Assembly: GCA_017470325.1 (NCBI GenBank)
Contig: JAFUES010000035.1
Coordinates: 144,856 to 208,855 of the forward strand
Direction: 5' to 3'
DNA: 64,000 nucleotides
DNA from: Oscillospiraceae bacterium
GTDB lineage: Bacteria > Bacillota_A > Clostridia > Oscillospirales > Oscillospiraceae
Positions 44,082 to 53,003 of this stretch are shown piece after piece. The translations under genes and the position numbers were made by a program. How positions within the stretch are numbered: position 1 is the stretch's first letter; each line of letters opens with the position of its first letter. The notes under the pieces were generated by a model. It saw only the letters and a list, made by a program, of their open reading frames with translations, had not been told where the DNA came from and made no database searches.

Positions 44082-44085
44082 GACA

Positions 44086-45414
44086 TTGATCGACGTAGTA
44101 AGCATAAAATTCAAAAACAGGGGAAAGAGCTACTTCTTTTCCCCCAACGGCCTGCAGATCAGGAGCGGGGACAAGGTGATCGTGGAGACGGCCAAGGGCC
44201 TGGAGATCGCCGACTGCAGCCATGGCAACCATCCCGTGGAGGACACGGCGGTGGTGCTGCCCCTGCGCCCTGTGGTGCGCATCGCCACCTCCGACGATCT
44301 GCGGGTGGCGGAGCTGAACAAAAAACGGGAAAAGGAAGCCTTCAAGATCTGCCAGCAGAAGATCGAGGAACACGGTCTGGACATGAAGCTGGTGGACGTG
44401 GAATGCAACTTCGAGGGGAACAAGACCATGTTCTTCTTCACCTCCGACGGTCGTGTGGATTTCCGCGAGCTGGTGAAGGATCTGGCGGGCATCTTCCGCA
44501 ACCGGATCGAGCTGCGGCAGATCGGCGTGCGGGACGAGGCCAAGATGATCGGCGGGATCGGCATCTGCGGACGGCCCTATTGCTGCAACCAGTTTTTGGA
44601 CGAGTTCCAGCCGGTGTCCACCAAGATGGCCAAGATCCAGTCCCTGTCCCTCAACCCCACCAAGATCTCCGGCAGCTGCGGCAGACTGATGTGCTGCCTG
44701 CGCTATGAGCAGGAGGCCTATGAGGAGCTGATCAAGAAGGTGCCCAAGCAGGGCGCTTTCGTGGAGACCAAGGACGGATATGGCACTGCTGTGCAGGTGA
44801 ATCTCCTGCGCCAGACGGTCAAGGTCCGCCTGGACGAGGGCAACGACGACAGCCTGCACCTGTTCAAGGCCAATGAGTTGGCCGCTGTGCCCGGCGGACG
44901 GCCCAAGGATGGAGAGGCCCCAGCCCATGTGCTGCATTATGTGCCGCCTGAGCAGGAGGAAGCGGAAGAAGCGCCTGCGGATGAATGGGCCGTGCCGGTC
45001 ATGGTCGTGCCCGAACCGGCAAAAGCTTCCGAGGACGCCGCCGCAGAAGAGGGTAAAAAGCGCAGCCGACGCCGCAGAGGCGGACGGGGCAAGGGAAAGA
45101 GCGCCGAGGGCGAGAAATCCGCACAGCCCAAGGAAGCTACCAAGGAGCAGACTAAGTCCGACCGCGGCCGCAAGGGCGCTGCCCAGAGCGAGAAGAAGAG
45201 TGAGCAGGCCGCCAAGTCCGGTGAGGGCAAGAATCGCCGGAACCGGAATGAAGGCGGCAAGACCACGGTCAAGCCCGTGAAGGTGGAGCACCACGCCGAG
45301 GGCGAAGGCTCCTCCGGCACCGGGGAAGGCGGGCAGGCAAGCAGCCGTCGCCGCCGCAGCCGCTATCGCGGGCGGCCCAAGTCCAAATCCGGCGGCGAGA
45401 ACAAAGAGAGCTGA
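44086..45414 (+). CDS. ricT: RicT (YaaT) PSP1-domain regulator with long basic tail
   Basis: About 442 residues from TTG 44086, with AGAGGA 7 bases upstream. The PSP1 core (1-280) carries the cysteine clusters GICGRPYCCNQFL and SGSCGRLMCCLRYEQ that hold a 4Fe-4S cluster in the RicA-RicF-RicT (Y) complex. In Bacillus this complex directs RNase Y to mRNA and affects sporulation and biofilm phosphorelays. The last 150 residues are disordered, with Arg/Lys/Gly-rich blocks, far beyond the usual length of about 275. RNA binding by this tail is a reasonable guess. Confidence 0.88.
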   Translation: MIDVVSIKFKNRGKSYFFSPNGLQIRSGDKVIVETAKGLEIADCSHGNHPVEDTAVVLPLRPVVRIATSDDLRVAELNKKREKEAFKICQQKIEEHGLDMKLVDVECNFEGNKTMFFFTSDGRVDFRELVKDLAGIFRNRIELRQIGVRDEAKMIGGIGICGRPYCCNQFLDEFQPVSTKMAKIQSLSLNPTKISGSCGRLMCCLRYEQEAYEELIKKVPKQGAFVETKDGYGTAVQVNLLRQTVKVRLDEGNDDSLHLFKANELAAVPGGRPKDGEAPAHVLHYVPPEQEEAEEAPADEWAVPVMVVPEPAKASEDAAAEEGKKRSRRRRGGRGKGKSAEGEKSAQPKEATKEQTKSDRGRKGAAQSEKKSEQAAKSGEGKNRRNRNEGGKTTVKPVKVEHHAEGEGSSGTGEGGQASSRRRRSRYRGRPKSKSGGENKES

Positions 45415-45426
45415 GAGGGCTGAACG

Positions 45427-46953
45427 ATGCTTGCATCCGATAAGGATCCCCGGCGGCCTGTCCGCCGGGGTCTGCGGTTTTTATACTGTCTGGCCATCGC
45501 TGCGGTGATGCTGGGACTCTGCTCCCGCAGCTCGCCCCTGTACCCCCTCAATGACTGGGTGGACACCAACTGCTTCTTCACAGTGGGCAAGGCCATGTTC
45601 AACGGCCGGGTGGTTTACCGGGATATCTATGAGCAAAAGGGCGTGCTGCTCTATTTCCTTTATGGCTTGTCCTGGTTGATCTCCCATACCAGCTATCTGG
45701 GTGTGTACCTGTTGGAGACCCTGTGCATGGCGGGCTTTCTGTATCTCACCTGGCGCACTGCGGACCTGCTGGTGCGTCCCGCGGCTTACGCCCTGGTGCT
45801 GCCGGGGCTGGCGGCGGTACTGTGCAGCAGCTATGCCTTCTATCTGGGCGGCAGTGTGGAGCAGCTGGGTCTGGCCCTGCTGTATCTGCCGCTGCACTGT
45901 ATGATCCAAAGCTATGTGACAGGCGGCGGCTATGTGCCCTCCCGGGGGCGGATCTTTGCCCTGGGCGCGGCGGCGGGCTGCCTGTTGTGGATGAAGTTCA
46001 CCCTGCTGGGGGTCTACATCGGCTATGTGCTGTTCATTCTGGTGCTGCAGCTCTGCCGCCGGGACATGGCGGGATTGGGGCGCGCGGCGGGCGCTTTCCT
46101 GTTGGGGCTGCTGGCGGCGACGGCGCCATGGCTGGCGTACTTCGGCGTGAACCACGCGCTGCAGGATGCCTTCGTCAGTTACTTTTACAACAACATCGTG
46201 CTCTATCCGCAGCTGGAGGGGAGCAGACTTGCATTCCTGTGGACCAATCTGCAGCACGGTTTTCTGTGGAACGCTCGGATGACCATGCTGATGGGGATCG
46301 GCGTTTTGGGCATCCTGCTTTTCAAAAGCAAGTGGCCCTTCAAGCTGGGCATGGGCTGCCTGTATGCCTGCACGGTGATCTTCCTATACATCGGCGGCGC
46401 GGCCTACGACTACTACGCCTTCGGTATGGCGGCCCTGTGCGTGCCCGGCGCCCTGACCATTGCCTGGCTGGGGGAACAACTCCATCAACGCCTGGGGCTT
46501 GCGCGCGGGAGCGCCCGCGCCCGGCAGACCGTCACGGCCCTGCTGTGTGCTGTCTTCCTGGCGGGCGGCGGCCTCTTTGCCCGGCGGCATTCCGTCAACA
46601 GCTTTTATACCGCTTATGAGCGGGAGGACATGTGGTACAGCCGCTTCGCGGAAATCATCACGGCGTCGGAGGATCAGAGTCTGCTGAATTACGGCTTCCT
46701 GGATCTGGGCGAATACACGGTGACCGGCTATGTGCCCCAGGGGAAGTTCTTCTGTGTGCTGAACCTGGACCTGCCGGAAATGCGGCAGGAGATCGAGGAC
46801 TCGGTACGGCAGCGGAAAACCAAGTATATCGTCACCATCGCCTACGAGGAGGATCCGCTGCTGACGGAAAACTACGATGTGGTGGAAGCGATCGACAGCT
46901 TTTACGAATTTGAGAATGTGCCCATGCGCTATTATCTTCTGGAGCGCAAATGA
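45427..46953 (+). CDS. GT-C-like polytopic membrane protein
   Basis: A 508-residue protein with 9-11 hydrophobic helices. An early loop reads YPLNDWVDTNCFFTVGKAMFNG...YRDIYEQKG, where the Asp/Glu residues resemble the first-loop acidic site of GT-C (dolichyl-type) glycosyltransferases. The C-terminal 110 residues form a soluble domain outside or inside the membrane. It may transfer sugars from a lipid carrier to wall polymers. It follows ricT by 12 bases. Confidence 0.65.
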   Translation: MLASDKDPRRPVRRGLRFLYCLAIAAVMLGLCSRSSPLYPLNDWVDTNCFFTVGKAMFNGRVVYRDIYEQKGVLLYFLYGLSWLISHTSYLGVYLLETLCMAGFLYLTWRTADLLVRPAAYALVLPGLAAVLCSSYAFYLGGSVEQLGLALLYLPLHCMIQSYVTGGGYVPSRGRIFALGAAAGCLLWMKFTLLGVYIGYVLFILVLQLCRRDMAGLGRAAGAFLLGLLAATAPWLAYFGVNHALQDAFVSYFYNNIVLYPQLEGSRLAFLWTNLQHGFLWNARMTMLMGIGVLGILLFKSKWPFKLGMGCLYACTVIFLYIGGAAYDYYAFGMAALCVPGALTIAWLGEQLHQRLGLARGSARARQTVTALLCAVFLAGGGLFARRHSVNSFYTAYEREDMWYSRFAEIITASEDQSLLNYGFLDLGEYTVTGYVPQGKFFCVLNLDLPEMRQEIEDSVRQRKTKYIVTIAYEEDPLLTENYDVVEAIDSFYEFENVPMRYYLLERK

Positions 46954-46956
46954 AAA

Positions 46957-46992
46957 AACGGCTCTGCCAGCACTTGGCAGAGCCGTTCTTTG
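46957..46992. terminator. Bidirectional terminator
   Basis: AACGGCTCTGCCA and TGGCAGAGCCGTT pair over 13 bp with a GCACT loop, with A and T runs on either side. It ends the holB unit and the convergent lipoprotein gene. Confidence 0.85.
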
Positions 46993-46993
46993 T

Positions 46994-47551
46994 TCAGCGC
47001 AGGCCCGCGGCCTGCATCAGCGCCTCCGTCACAGACAGCGCGTGCGCGTCCCAGGGATAGCCACAGTCCTCGCAGCCCGCGTCGGCCAGCAGCATGGCAG
47101 CCTGTTCGGTATCCTCGCCGGTGAGCATACGCACGTTATAGTCCACCGCGCCCAACTGCTCGGCAAAGTCCACGGGGATGTCGGGATTCATACCGGGGGC
47201 CCAGGCTTCGTAGGCGGCGGCGACGCCCGCCGCATCCAGCGTGCAGCCGTCGGCCCAGTCCAGCAGCTCCGCTGCGGCGGCCGCGGCACGCAGGGAACTG
47301 CCCGCGGTGCCGATGGTCACATAGTCCCGCATCCAGCTGAGCAGCTCGCCCAGGGCTGCCTGCTGGTCGCTTTCCTCGGATGTGTCCTCGACGACAACAG
47401 CCTGGGCAGGGGCCGTGTCAGCGGAAGCGGGCGCTTCTTCTGCGGCGGCGGGTTCGGTCGCGGTCTGCGCCGGGGCAGGGGGCGCGGCCTTCTCACAGGC
47501 ACACAGCAGCAGCGCCAGACAGAGCAGGGAAATCAAAAGCAGCTTTTTCAT
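46994..47551 (-). CDS. Lipoprotein of unknown function
   Basis: A 185-residue protein with a lipobox LLCAC (Cys19), a Pro/Ala/Glu-rich linker to residue 60, and a small helical domain with two Cys in AGCEDCGYPWD near the C-terminus. No family was recognised. It is a single gene between two strong terminators; GGAGGATAAG precedes the start. Confidence 0.65.
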   Translation of the reverse strand: MKKLLLISLLCLALLLCACEKAAPPAPAQTATEPAAAEEAPASADTAPAQAVVVEDTSEESDQQAALGELLSWMRDYVTIGTAGSSLRAAAAAAELLDWADGCTLDAAGVAAAYEAWAPGMNPDIPVDFAEQLGAVDYNVRMLTGEDTEQAAMLLADAGCEDCGYPWDAHALSVTEALMQAAGLR

Positions 47552-47626
47552 CTTATCCTCCGGGATCTTATTGAATCAATCATACTATAATCCACAGAGA
47601 AGATTTTGTCATCTTAAGAATTCTGA

Positions 47627-47675
47627 AAAAAGGCCTTCAAGCAGCTGTTGCCGCTTGAGGGCCTTTGGGTTTTTG
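47627..47675. terminator. Terminator after the ABC exporter operon
   Basis: AAAGGCC-TTCAAGC and GCTTGAG-GGCCTTT form a 14-bp stem with one wobble pair, flanked by A and T runs. It ends the minus-strand exporter operon. Confidence 0.75.
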
Positions 47676-47682
47676 TTTGCAC

Positions 47683-49605
47683 TCACTCCAGCTCGAAGGC
47701 GCCGGTGTACAGCTGGTAATAGGTGCCCTTTTCGGCGATCAGCCGTTCGTGGCTGCCCCGCTCGATGATGCGGCCGTGATCCAGCACCATGATCACGTCG
47801 GAGTCCATGACCGTGGAGAGCCGGTGGGCGATGACGAAGACAGTGCGGCCCTCCATCAACTTATCCATGCCCCGCTGCACGATGGCCTCGGTGCGGGTGT
47901 CGATGGAGGAGGTGGCCTCGTCCAGGATCATCACCGGCGGGTCGGCCACGGCGGCCCGGGCAATGGCCAGCAGCTGGCGCTGTCCCTGGGACAGGTTGGC
48001 GCCGTTGTTGGTGAGCATGGTCTCGTAGCCCTCGGGCAGACGGGTGATGAAATCGTCCGCGCCGGAGAGCTTGGCCGCAGCCACGCAGTCCTCGTCGCTG
48101 GCATCCAGCCGCCCATAGCGGATGTTCTCCAGTACCGTGCCGGTGAACAGGTTGGTGTCCTGCAGCACCAGACCCATGGAGCGGCGCAGATCGGCCTTCT
48201 TGATCTTGTTGATGTTGATGCCGTCGTAGCGGATCTTGCCGTCGGCGATATCGTAGAAGCGGTTGATGAGGTTGGTGATGGTGGTCTTGCCCGCACCGGT
48301 GGCGCCCACAAAGGCCACCTGCTGGCCGGGCTCGGCGTAGACGGTCACGTCGTGCAGCACTTCCTTGCCCTCCTCATAGGAGAAGTCCACATTGAACATG
48401 CGCACATCGCCCCGCAGGGGGGTGTAGGTGACGCTGCCGTCGGCGCTGTGGGGATGCCGCCAGGCCCAATGCCCGGTGCGCTCGGCCGACTCGGTGACAC
48501 TGCCGTCCTCGGCGATCTTGGCGTTGACCAGGGTCACATAGCCCTCGTCGGTCTCCGGCTGCTCCTCGGTGAGCATGCGGATGCGCTGGGCGCCGGCGCC
48601 GGCCATGACGATGGAGTTGATCTGCTGGCTCAGCTGGTTGACGTTGCCGGTGAACTGCCGGGTCATGTTCAGGAAAGGCACCAGGATGCTGATGCTGAAG
48701 GCCATGCCGGACAGACTCACATTGGGTACGCCCGCCAGCAGGAACACGCCGCCGATCAGGGCCAGGGACACATAGAGGATATTGCCGATGTTGCCGATGA
48801 TGGGGCCCAGGATGCTGGCGTAGGCGTGGGCCCGGGAGCTGACGTCGTACAGGGCGTCGTTGACCTTGTCGAAGTCCTCGATGCTCTGCTCCTCGTGGCA
48901 GAAGACCTTGATGACCTTCTGGCCGTTCATCATCTCCTGAATGAAGCCCTCAGTGGCGGCCACGGTGCGCTGCTGCTCCATGAAGTATTTGGCGGAGCCG
49001 CCGCCTACCACCTTGGTGACAAAGTACATGGCGATCACGCCTACCAGCAGCACCAGCGTCAGCCAGATGCTGAAATACAGCATGATGGCCAGCACCACCA
49101 GCACGATGGAGACCGAGCGGATCAGTGAGGGCAGGGACTGGGAGATCAGCTGCCGCAGGGTGTCGATATCGTTGGTGTAGAAGCTCATGATGTCGCCGTG
49201 CTTATGGGTGTCGAAATAACGGATGGGCAGATCCTGCATGTCGCCGAACATCTCCTGGCGCATCTTATCCAGGAAGCCCTGGGTGATGATGGCCATCAGC
49301 TGAGACTCCACAGTGATGGAGATCATGGACAGCACATACAGGGAGATGAGCAGCACGAAATAGGGGACCAGCTCCGCTTTGGCGGAGACCCAGTCGCCGC
49401 TGCGGTACCACTGCTCCACGATGGCCAGCACGTTCTGCACGAACAGCGAGGGGATCGCGGAGACGATGGCGGAAAACAGGATGCAGAAGATGGACAGGGG
49501 CGCCAGCACCGGATAAAAGCCGAAGAACTTTTTCAGCGTCCACTTGATGGCGCCGAAGTTTGCGCGGAGATTGCCGCCTGCGCTTCTTTTATTCATCGCT
49601 GTCAC
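47683..49605 (-). CDS. ABC exporter, ATPase/permease half 2
   Basis: A 640-residue type IV ABC exporter half: six-helix membrane domain (about 30-330) and ATPase domain with Walker A GATGAGKTT, signature LSQGQRQ and Walker B VMILDEATSS. The catalytic Glu after Walker B is present. An insertion of about 40 residues between the domains contains a short repeat-like segment. It overlaps the partner gene by 17 bases, so the two form a heterodimer of the multidrug type (YheI/YheH or LmrCD-like). Confidence 0.92.
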   Translation of the reverse strand: MTAMNKRSAGGNLRANFGAIKWTLKKFFGFYPVLAPLSIFCILFSAIVSAIPSLFVQNVLAIVEQWYRSGDWVSAKAELVPYFVLLISLYVLSMISITVESQLMAIITQGFLDKMRQEMFGDMQDLPIRYFDTHKHGDIMSFYTNDIDTLRQLISQSLPSLIRSVSIVLVVLAIMLYFSIWLTLVLLVGVIAMYFVTKVVGGGSAKYFMEQQRTVAATEGFIQEMMNGQKVIKVFCHEEQSIEDFDKVNDALYDVSSRAHAYASILGPIIGNIGNILYVSLALIGGVFLLAGVPNVSLSGMAFSISILVPFLNMTRQFTGNVNQLSQQINSIVMAGAGAQRIRMLTEEQPETDEGYVTLVNAKIAEDGSVTESAERTGHWAWRHPHSADGSVTYTPLRGDVRMFNVDFSYEEGKEVLHDVTVYAEPGQQVAFVGATGAGKTTITNLINRFYDIADGKIRYDGININKIKKADLRRSMGLVLQDTNLFTGTVLENIRYGRLDASDEDCVAAAKLSGADDFITRLPEGYETMLTNNGANLSQGQRQLLAIARAAVADPPVMILDEATSSIDTRTEAIVQRGMDKLMEGRTVFVIAHRLSTVMDSDVIMVLDHGRIIERGSHERLIAEKGTYYQLYTGAFELE

Positions 49606-51331
49606 CTCCGTTCGTCTGCTGCTCGTAGACCTCGCGGTAAATGCCGCAGCGCTGCAGCAGGGTCTCGTGGTCGCCCATGTCGGCGATATGGCCGTTGTCC
49701 ATGACCACGATCATGTCCGCGTCCTGCACGGAGGCCACCCGCTGGGCGATGATGATCTTGGTAGTCTCCGGGATGTAGGCCCGGAAGCCCTCCCGGATCT
49801 TCGCGTCGGTCTTAGTGTCCACCGCGCTGGTGGAGTCGTCCAGGATCAGGATCTTGGGCTTTTTCAGCAGGGCCCGGGCAATGCACAGGCGCTGTCGCTG
49901 CCCGCCGGACACGTTGGTGCCGCCTTGCTCGATATGGGTGTCGTAGCCCTCGGGGAAGGACTGGATGAACTCATCCGCCTGGGCAAGTCTGCAGGCCGCG
50001 GCAAGCTCCTCGTCGCTGGCATCGGCGTTGCCCCAGCGCAGGTTCTCCTTGATGCTGCCGGAGAACAGCTGGTTTTTCTGCAGCACCACCGACACGGCGC
50101 TGCGCAGGGTCTCAATGTCATAGCTGCGCACGTCGAGGCCGCCCACCTTCACGCAGCCCTCGGTCACGTCGTAGAGCCGGGGGATCAGCTGGATCAGGGT
50201 GGATTTGCTGGAGCCGGTGCTGCCCAGGATACCCACGGTCATGCCGGAGCGGATGTGCAGGTCGATGTTCTCCAGCGCATTGTTCTGGGCGGTCTTGGAA
50301 TATTTGAAGGACACGCCCTCAAAGTCGATGGAGCCGTCGGGGACCTCTGTGATCGGCTCCGCCGGATTGTGGAGCGAGGGCTCCTCCTGCAGCACCTCCG
50401 CGATGCGGCGCATGGACTCCATGGACATGGTGAGCATCACGTAGATCATGGAGATCATCATCAGAGACATGAGGATCTGCATGCCATAGGTCAGCATGGA
50501 GGAGATCTGGCCCACGTCGATGATGGAGCCGCCGCTAGTGATGATCAGCCGGGAGCCAAAGTACAGCACGAATACCATGTTGAAGTAGATACACAGCTGC
50601 ATCAGCGGGGCGTTGAGGGCCACGACCCGCTCGGCATGGGTGAAGTCCATGCAGATGTTGTGGGAGGCCGTGGCAAACTTCTGCTTCTCGTAGTCCTCCC
50701 GGGCGAAGCCCTTGACCACGCGCATGGCCCGGACGTTCTCCTCCACAGATTCGTTCATCTTGTCGTACTTGCGAAACACCGCCCGGAAAGAAGGCATGGC
50801 CTCCCGCGCGATCAGCAGCAGTCCCGCGATCAGCACCGGGATCACGATCACAAAGGTAGTGGCCAGGGAGCCGCCCATGATGTAGGCCATGATCACGGAG
50901 AACACGAACATCAGCGGTGCGCGCACCGCGATGCGGATCACCATCATGAAGGCCATCTGCACATTGGTGATGTCCGTGGTCATACGGGTCACCAGGGAGG
51001 CGGTGGAGAATTTGTCGATGTTTTCAAAGGAGAAGGCCTGCACCCGGGTGAACACATCCCGGCGTACGTTCCGGGCAAAGCCGGCGGAGGCCTTGGCCCC
51101 GGTGTAACCGGCGGCGCCGCCGCAGGCCAGGGAGATAATGGCCATGACCACCAGGATCAGGCCCAGCCGCACTACCTGGCTCATGGGAGAACCGGCCTTG
51201 ATGTCGTTGACCAGGTCCGCGGTGTAAAAGGGGATCAGCACCTCGATAAAGACCTCTGCGACAATAAAAAGCAGCGTGAGGATGGTGGGGCGCTTGAATT
51301 CCCGGATGCACTTCATAAAGGTTTTGATCAT
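49589..51331 (-). CDS. ABC exporter, ATPase/permease half 1
   Basis: A 580-residue ABC exporter half with Walker A GSTGSSKST, signature NVSGGQRQR and Walker B ILILDDSTSAVD. The catalytic Glu is replaced by Asp, the usual degenerate site of heterodimeric exporters such as BmrC/LmrC. It overlaps the MarR gene stop by 4 bases and the second half by 17, so all three are one operon. Likely role: export of drugs or toxic compounds. Confidence 0.92.
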   Translation of the reverse strand: MIKTFMKCIREFKRPTILTLLFIVAEVFIEVLIPFYTADLVNDIKAGSPMSQVVRLGLILVVMAIISLACGGAAGYTGAKASAGFARNVRRDVFTRVQAFSFENIDKFSTASLVTRMTTDITNVQMAFMMVIRIAVRAPLMFVFSVIMAYIMGGSLATTFVIVIPVLIAGLLLIAREAMPSFRAVFRKYDKMNESVEENVRAMRVVKGFAREDYEKQKFATASHNICMDFTHAERVVALNAPLMQLCIYFNMVFVLYFGSRLIITSGGSIIDVGQISSMLTYGMQILMSLMMISMIYVMLTMSMESMRRIAEVLQEEPSLHNPAEPITEVPDGSIDFEGVSFKYSKTAQNNALENIDLHIRSGMTVGILGSTGSSKSTLIQLIPRLYDVTEGCVKVGGLDVRSYDIETLRSAVSVVLQKNQLFSGSIKENLRWGNADASDEELAAACRLAQADEFIQSFPEGYDTHIEQGGTNVSGGQRQRLCIARALLKKPKILILDDSTSAVDTKTDAKIREGFRAYIPETTKIIIAQRVASVQDADMIVVMDNGHIADMGDHETLLQRCGIYREVYEQQTNGGDSDE

Positions 51332-51792
51332 GGGCAGTCACATCCTTTCTCACAGGATTCAAAGGCGTTGTGGAGCATCACGTCGGTGATCTCCTCCAGC
51401 TGCCGCAGCTGTTCCGGGCTCAGCCCACGGCAAAGCCATTGGGTGGTCTCATTCTCAACCGTTTTGGCTGCCTGCCGCAGGCCCTGGCATTTTTCTGTGG
51501 AACTGATTCGCTTATAGCGGCGGTCCCGCCGGCTCACCTCGCAGCGGATCAGCTCTTTCTTTTCCAATCGTTTGATGATCTCGGTCATGGTGGGATGGGT
51601 GACGTGGGTCACCTGCTCCAGATCCTTCTGGTTGATCTCTTCCGCGCCGCTGTGCTCCATGTGCATCAGCGCGCCCAACACGCCGAACTGTACCCCGGTC
51701 AGATCCTTTTCCCGCAGCATCTCGTCCATCCTCTTTCTGAAGGAGCGGTGCAGCAGGGAAAAACGCATCCCCAGGGGCATGTCGCGATCCAT
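51328..51792 (-). CDS. MarR family transcriptional regulator
   Basis: About 154 residues from ATG 51792, 7 bases after GAGGTG; ATG 51798 is an alternative. The winged helix is clear: QVTHVTHPTMTEIIKRLEKKELI, then the wing CEVSRRDRRYKRISSTEKCQ (key residues). A Cys-rich tail (ESCEKGCDCP) could bind metal or sense oxidants. It probably represses its own operon through the operator at 51807. Confidence 0.88.
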   Translation of the reverse strand: MDRDMPLGMRFSLLHRSFRKRMDEMLREKDLTGVQFGVLGALMHMEHSGAEEINQKDLEQVTHVTHPTMTEIIKRLEKKELIRCEVSRRDRRYKRISSTEKCQGLRQAAKTVENETTQWLCRGLSPEQLRQLEEITDVMLHNAFESCEKGCDCP

Positions 51793-51806
51793 ATGCATCA
51801 CCTCAA

Positions 51807-51824
51807 TAAGTAGGGTACTACGTA
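51807..51824. promoter_or_regulatory. MarR operator candidate
   Basis: TAAGTAG-GGTA-CTACGTA is an 18-bp inverted repeat with 6 of 7 arm positions matched. It directly follows the -10 box, so bound repressor would block initiation. Confidence 0.55.
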
Positions 51825-51851
51825 TTGTAGCATAGATCCGCGGGAAGTCAA
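51824..51851 (-). promoter_or_regulatory. Promoter of the marR-ABC exporter operon
   Basis: TTGACT, 16-base spacer, TACAAT on the minus strand, 32 bases before the MarR start. Confidence 0.7.
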
Positions 51852-51867
51852 GAGCCGCGGAAACCAA

Positions 51868-51898
51868 AAAGCGAAGCCGCCCGGCTTCGCTTTTTGTG
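51868..51898. terminator. Bidirectional terminator between acpP and marR
   Basis: AAAAAGCGAAGCCG and CGGCTTCGCTTTTT pair around a two-base centre (13-14 bp stem), with A and T runs on both sides. Confidence 0.75.
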
Positions 51899-51917
51899 AT
51901 AGTTGATGGAGGAAACA

Positions 51918-51948
51918 AAGCGCCGCCCGGACGTGCCGGACGGCGCTC
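51918..51948 (-). terminator. Second hairpin after acpP
   Basis: AGCGCCG-CCGG and CCGG-CGGCGCT form a stem with one mismatch. It ends close to a TTTG stretch on the minus strand, 18 bases after acpP, and probably acts with the next hairpin as a tandem terminator. Confidence 0.55.
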
Positions 51949-51965
51949 TGTATTGTTGGATGGGA

Positions 51966-52193
51966 TTACTGCAGCTTTTCCAGATACTCCACGATGCGGC
52001 GCACGGTGTAGAGCTCCGCGGCGTCCTCGTCGGAGATGGCGATGCCGAAGCTGTCCTCCAGGGCCATGATCAGCTCGACCACGTCCAGGGAGTCCGCGCC
52101 CAGATCGTCCACCAGGTTGGTGTCCATGGAGATGGAAGCGGGGTCCAATTCAAACTGCTGGGCCAGCTCAGCGGCCACTTTTTCAAAAATCAT
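51966..52193 (-). CDS. acpP: Acyl carrier protein
   Basis: A 75-residue acidic protein with the GADSLDVVELIM motif whose Ser receives 4'-phosphopantetheine. GGAGG lies 7 bases upstream of ATG 52193. It carries acyl chains in fatty acid synthesis. It follows jag after 53 bases and is not next to other fab genes here. Confidence 0.95.
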   Translation of the reverse strand: MIFEKVAAELAQQFELDPASISMDTNLVDDLGADSLDVVELIMALEDSFGIAISDEDAAELYTVRRIVEYLEKLQ

Positions 52194-52246
52194 GTCAATA
52201 CCTCCGATGTGCTGTGCACATAAAGTTATTCAAAAGATTCCTGTGC

Positions 52247-53002
52247 TTATGCCCACTCACGGCTCTGGGGCTTGTTGCTGGTGGGCTCCGGTTTCACATA
52301 GGAGACCACGACCCGGCGGTTGGGCTCCTCGCCGGTGGAGCTGGTGGTGACGCCCTCGTAGTTCTGCAGGGCGGTGTGGATCACATGGCGCTCGTAGGAG
52401 TTCATGGGCTCCAGCGCCATGCTGCGCTTGTATTTGATGGCCTTCTCGGCCATCTTCTCGGCCAGGCGGGCCAGGGATTCCTCCCGCTTGCTGCGGTAGT
52501 TTTCGGCGTCCACGCTGATGTGCATGCGCTTGTCGCTGCCCCGGTTGACCACATAGTTGGTCAGGTGCTGGATGGCGTCCAGGGTCTCGCCCCGGCGGCC
52601 GATGATGGCGCCCATGCCGTTGCCGGACAGGTTCACGTTGACGCCGCCGTTGTCACGGGGACCGATCTCGATGTCGGCCTTGACGCCCATGCGGTCCAGC
52701 AGACCGGACAGGAAAGTGCGGATGGCGGCGTAGTCGGGATTTTCATCTGCCGCGGGAGCGGGCGCAGCGGCTTCTTCCGTCGCGGCTTCGACGGTCTCGG
52801 GCTCCGCGGGAGCTTCCGGCTCGTCCTCCGCCTCGTAGCTGACCCGGACCACAGCCGGAGAGGCGCCGATGCCCAGGAAGCCGGACTTGGCGCGTTCTAC
52901 GATTTCAACAGACACGTCGTCACGGTCCAGACCCAGCTCCGCCAGGGCGGCGGCGATGGCGTCATCTTCCGTGCGGCCGGTCTTTTCCAATGTTTTGATC
53001 AT
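52247..53002 (-). CDS. jag: RNA-binding protein Jag/KhpB
   Basis: A 251-residue protein with an N-terminal Jag-N domain (EKTGRTEDDAIAAALAELG), an acidic Ala/Pro linker (about 60-88), a KH-II domain with GAIIGRRGETLDAIQHL, and a C-terminal R3H domain (MNSYERHVIHTAL). It binds RNA with KhpA and affects cell division and elongation in Gram-positives. It starts one base after the yidC stop, as in the conserved cluster. Confidence 0.93.
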   Translation of the reverse strand: MIKTLEKTGRTEDDAIAAALAELGLDRDDVSVEIVERAKSGFLGIGASPAVVRVSYEAEDEPEAPAEPETVEAATEEAAAPAPAADENPDYAAIRTFLSGLLDRMGVKADIEIGPRDNGGVNVNLSGNGMGAIIGRRGETLDAIQHLTNYVVNRGSDKRMHISVDAENYRSKREESLARLAEKMAEKAIKYKRSMALEPMNSYERHVIHTALQNYEGVTTSSTGEEPNRRVVVSYVKPEPTSNKPQSREWA

Positions 53003-53003
53003 G

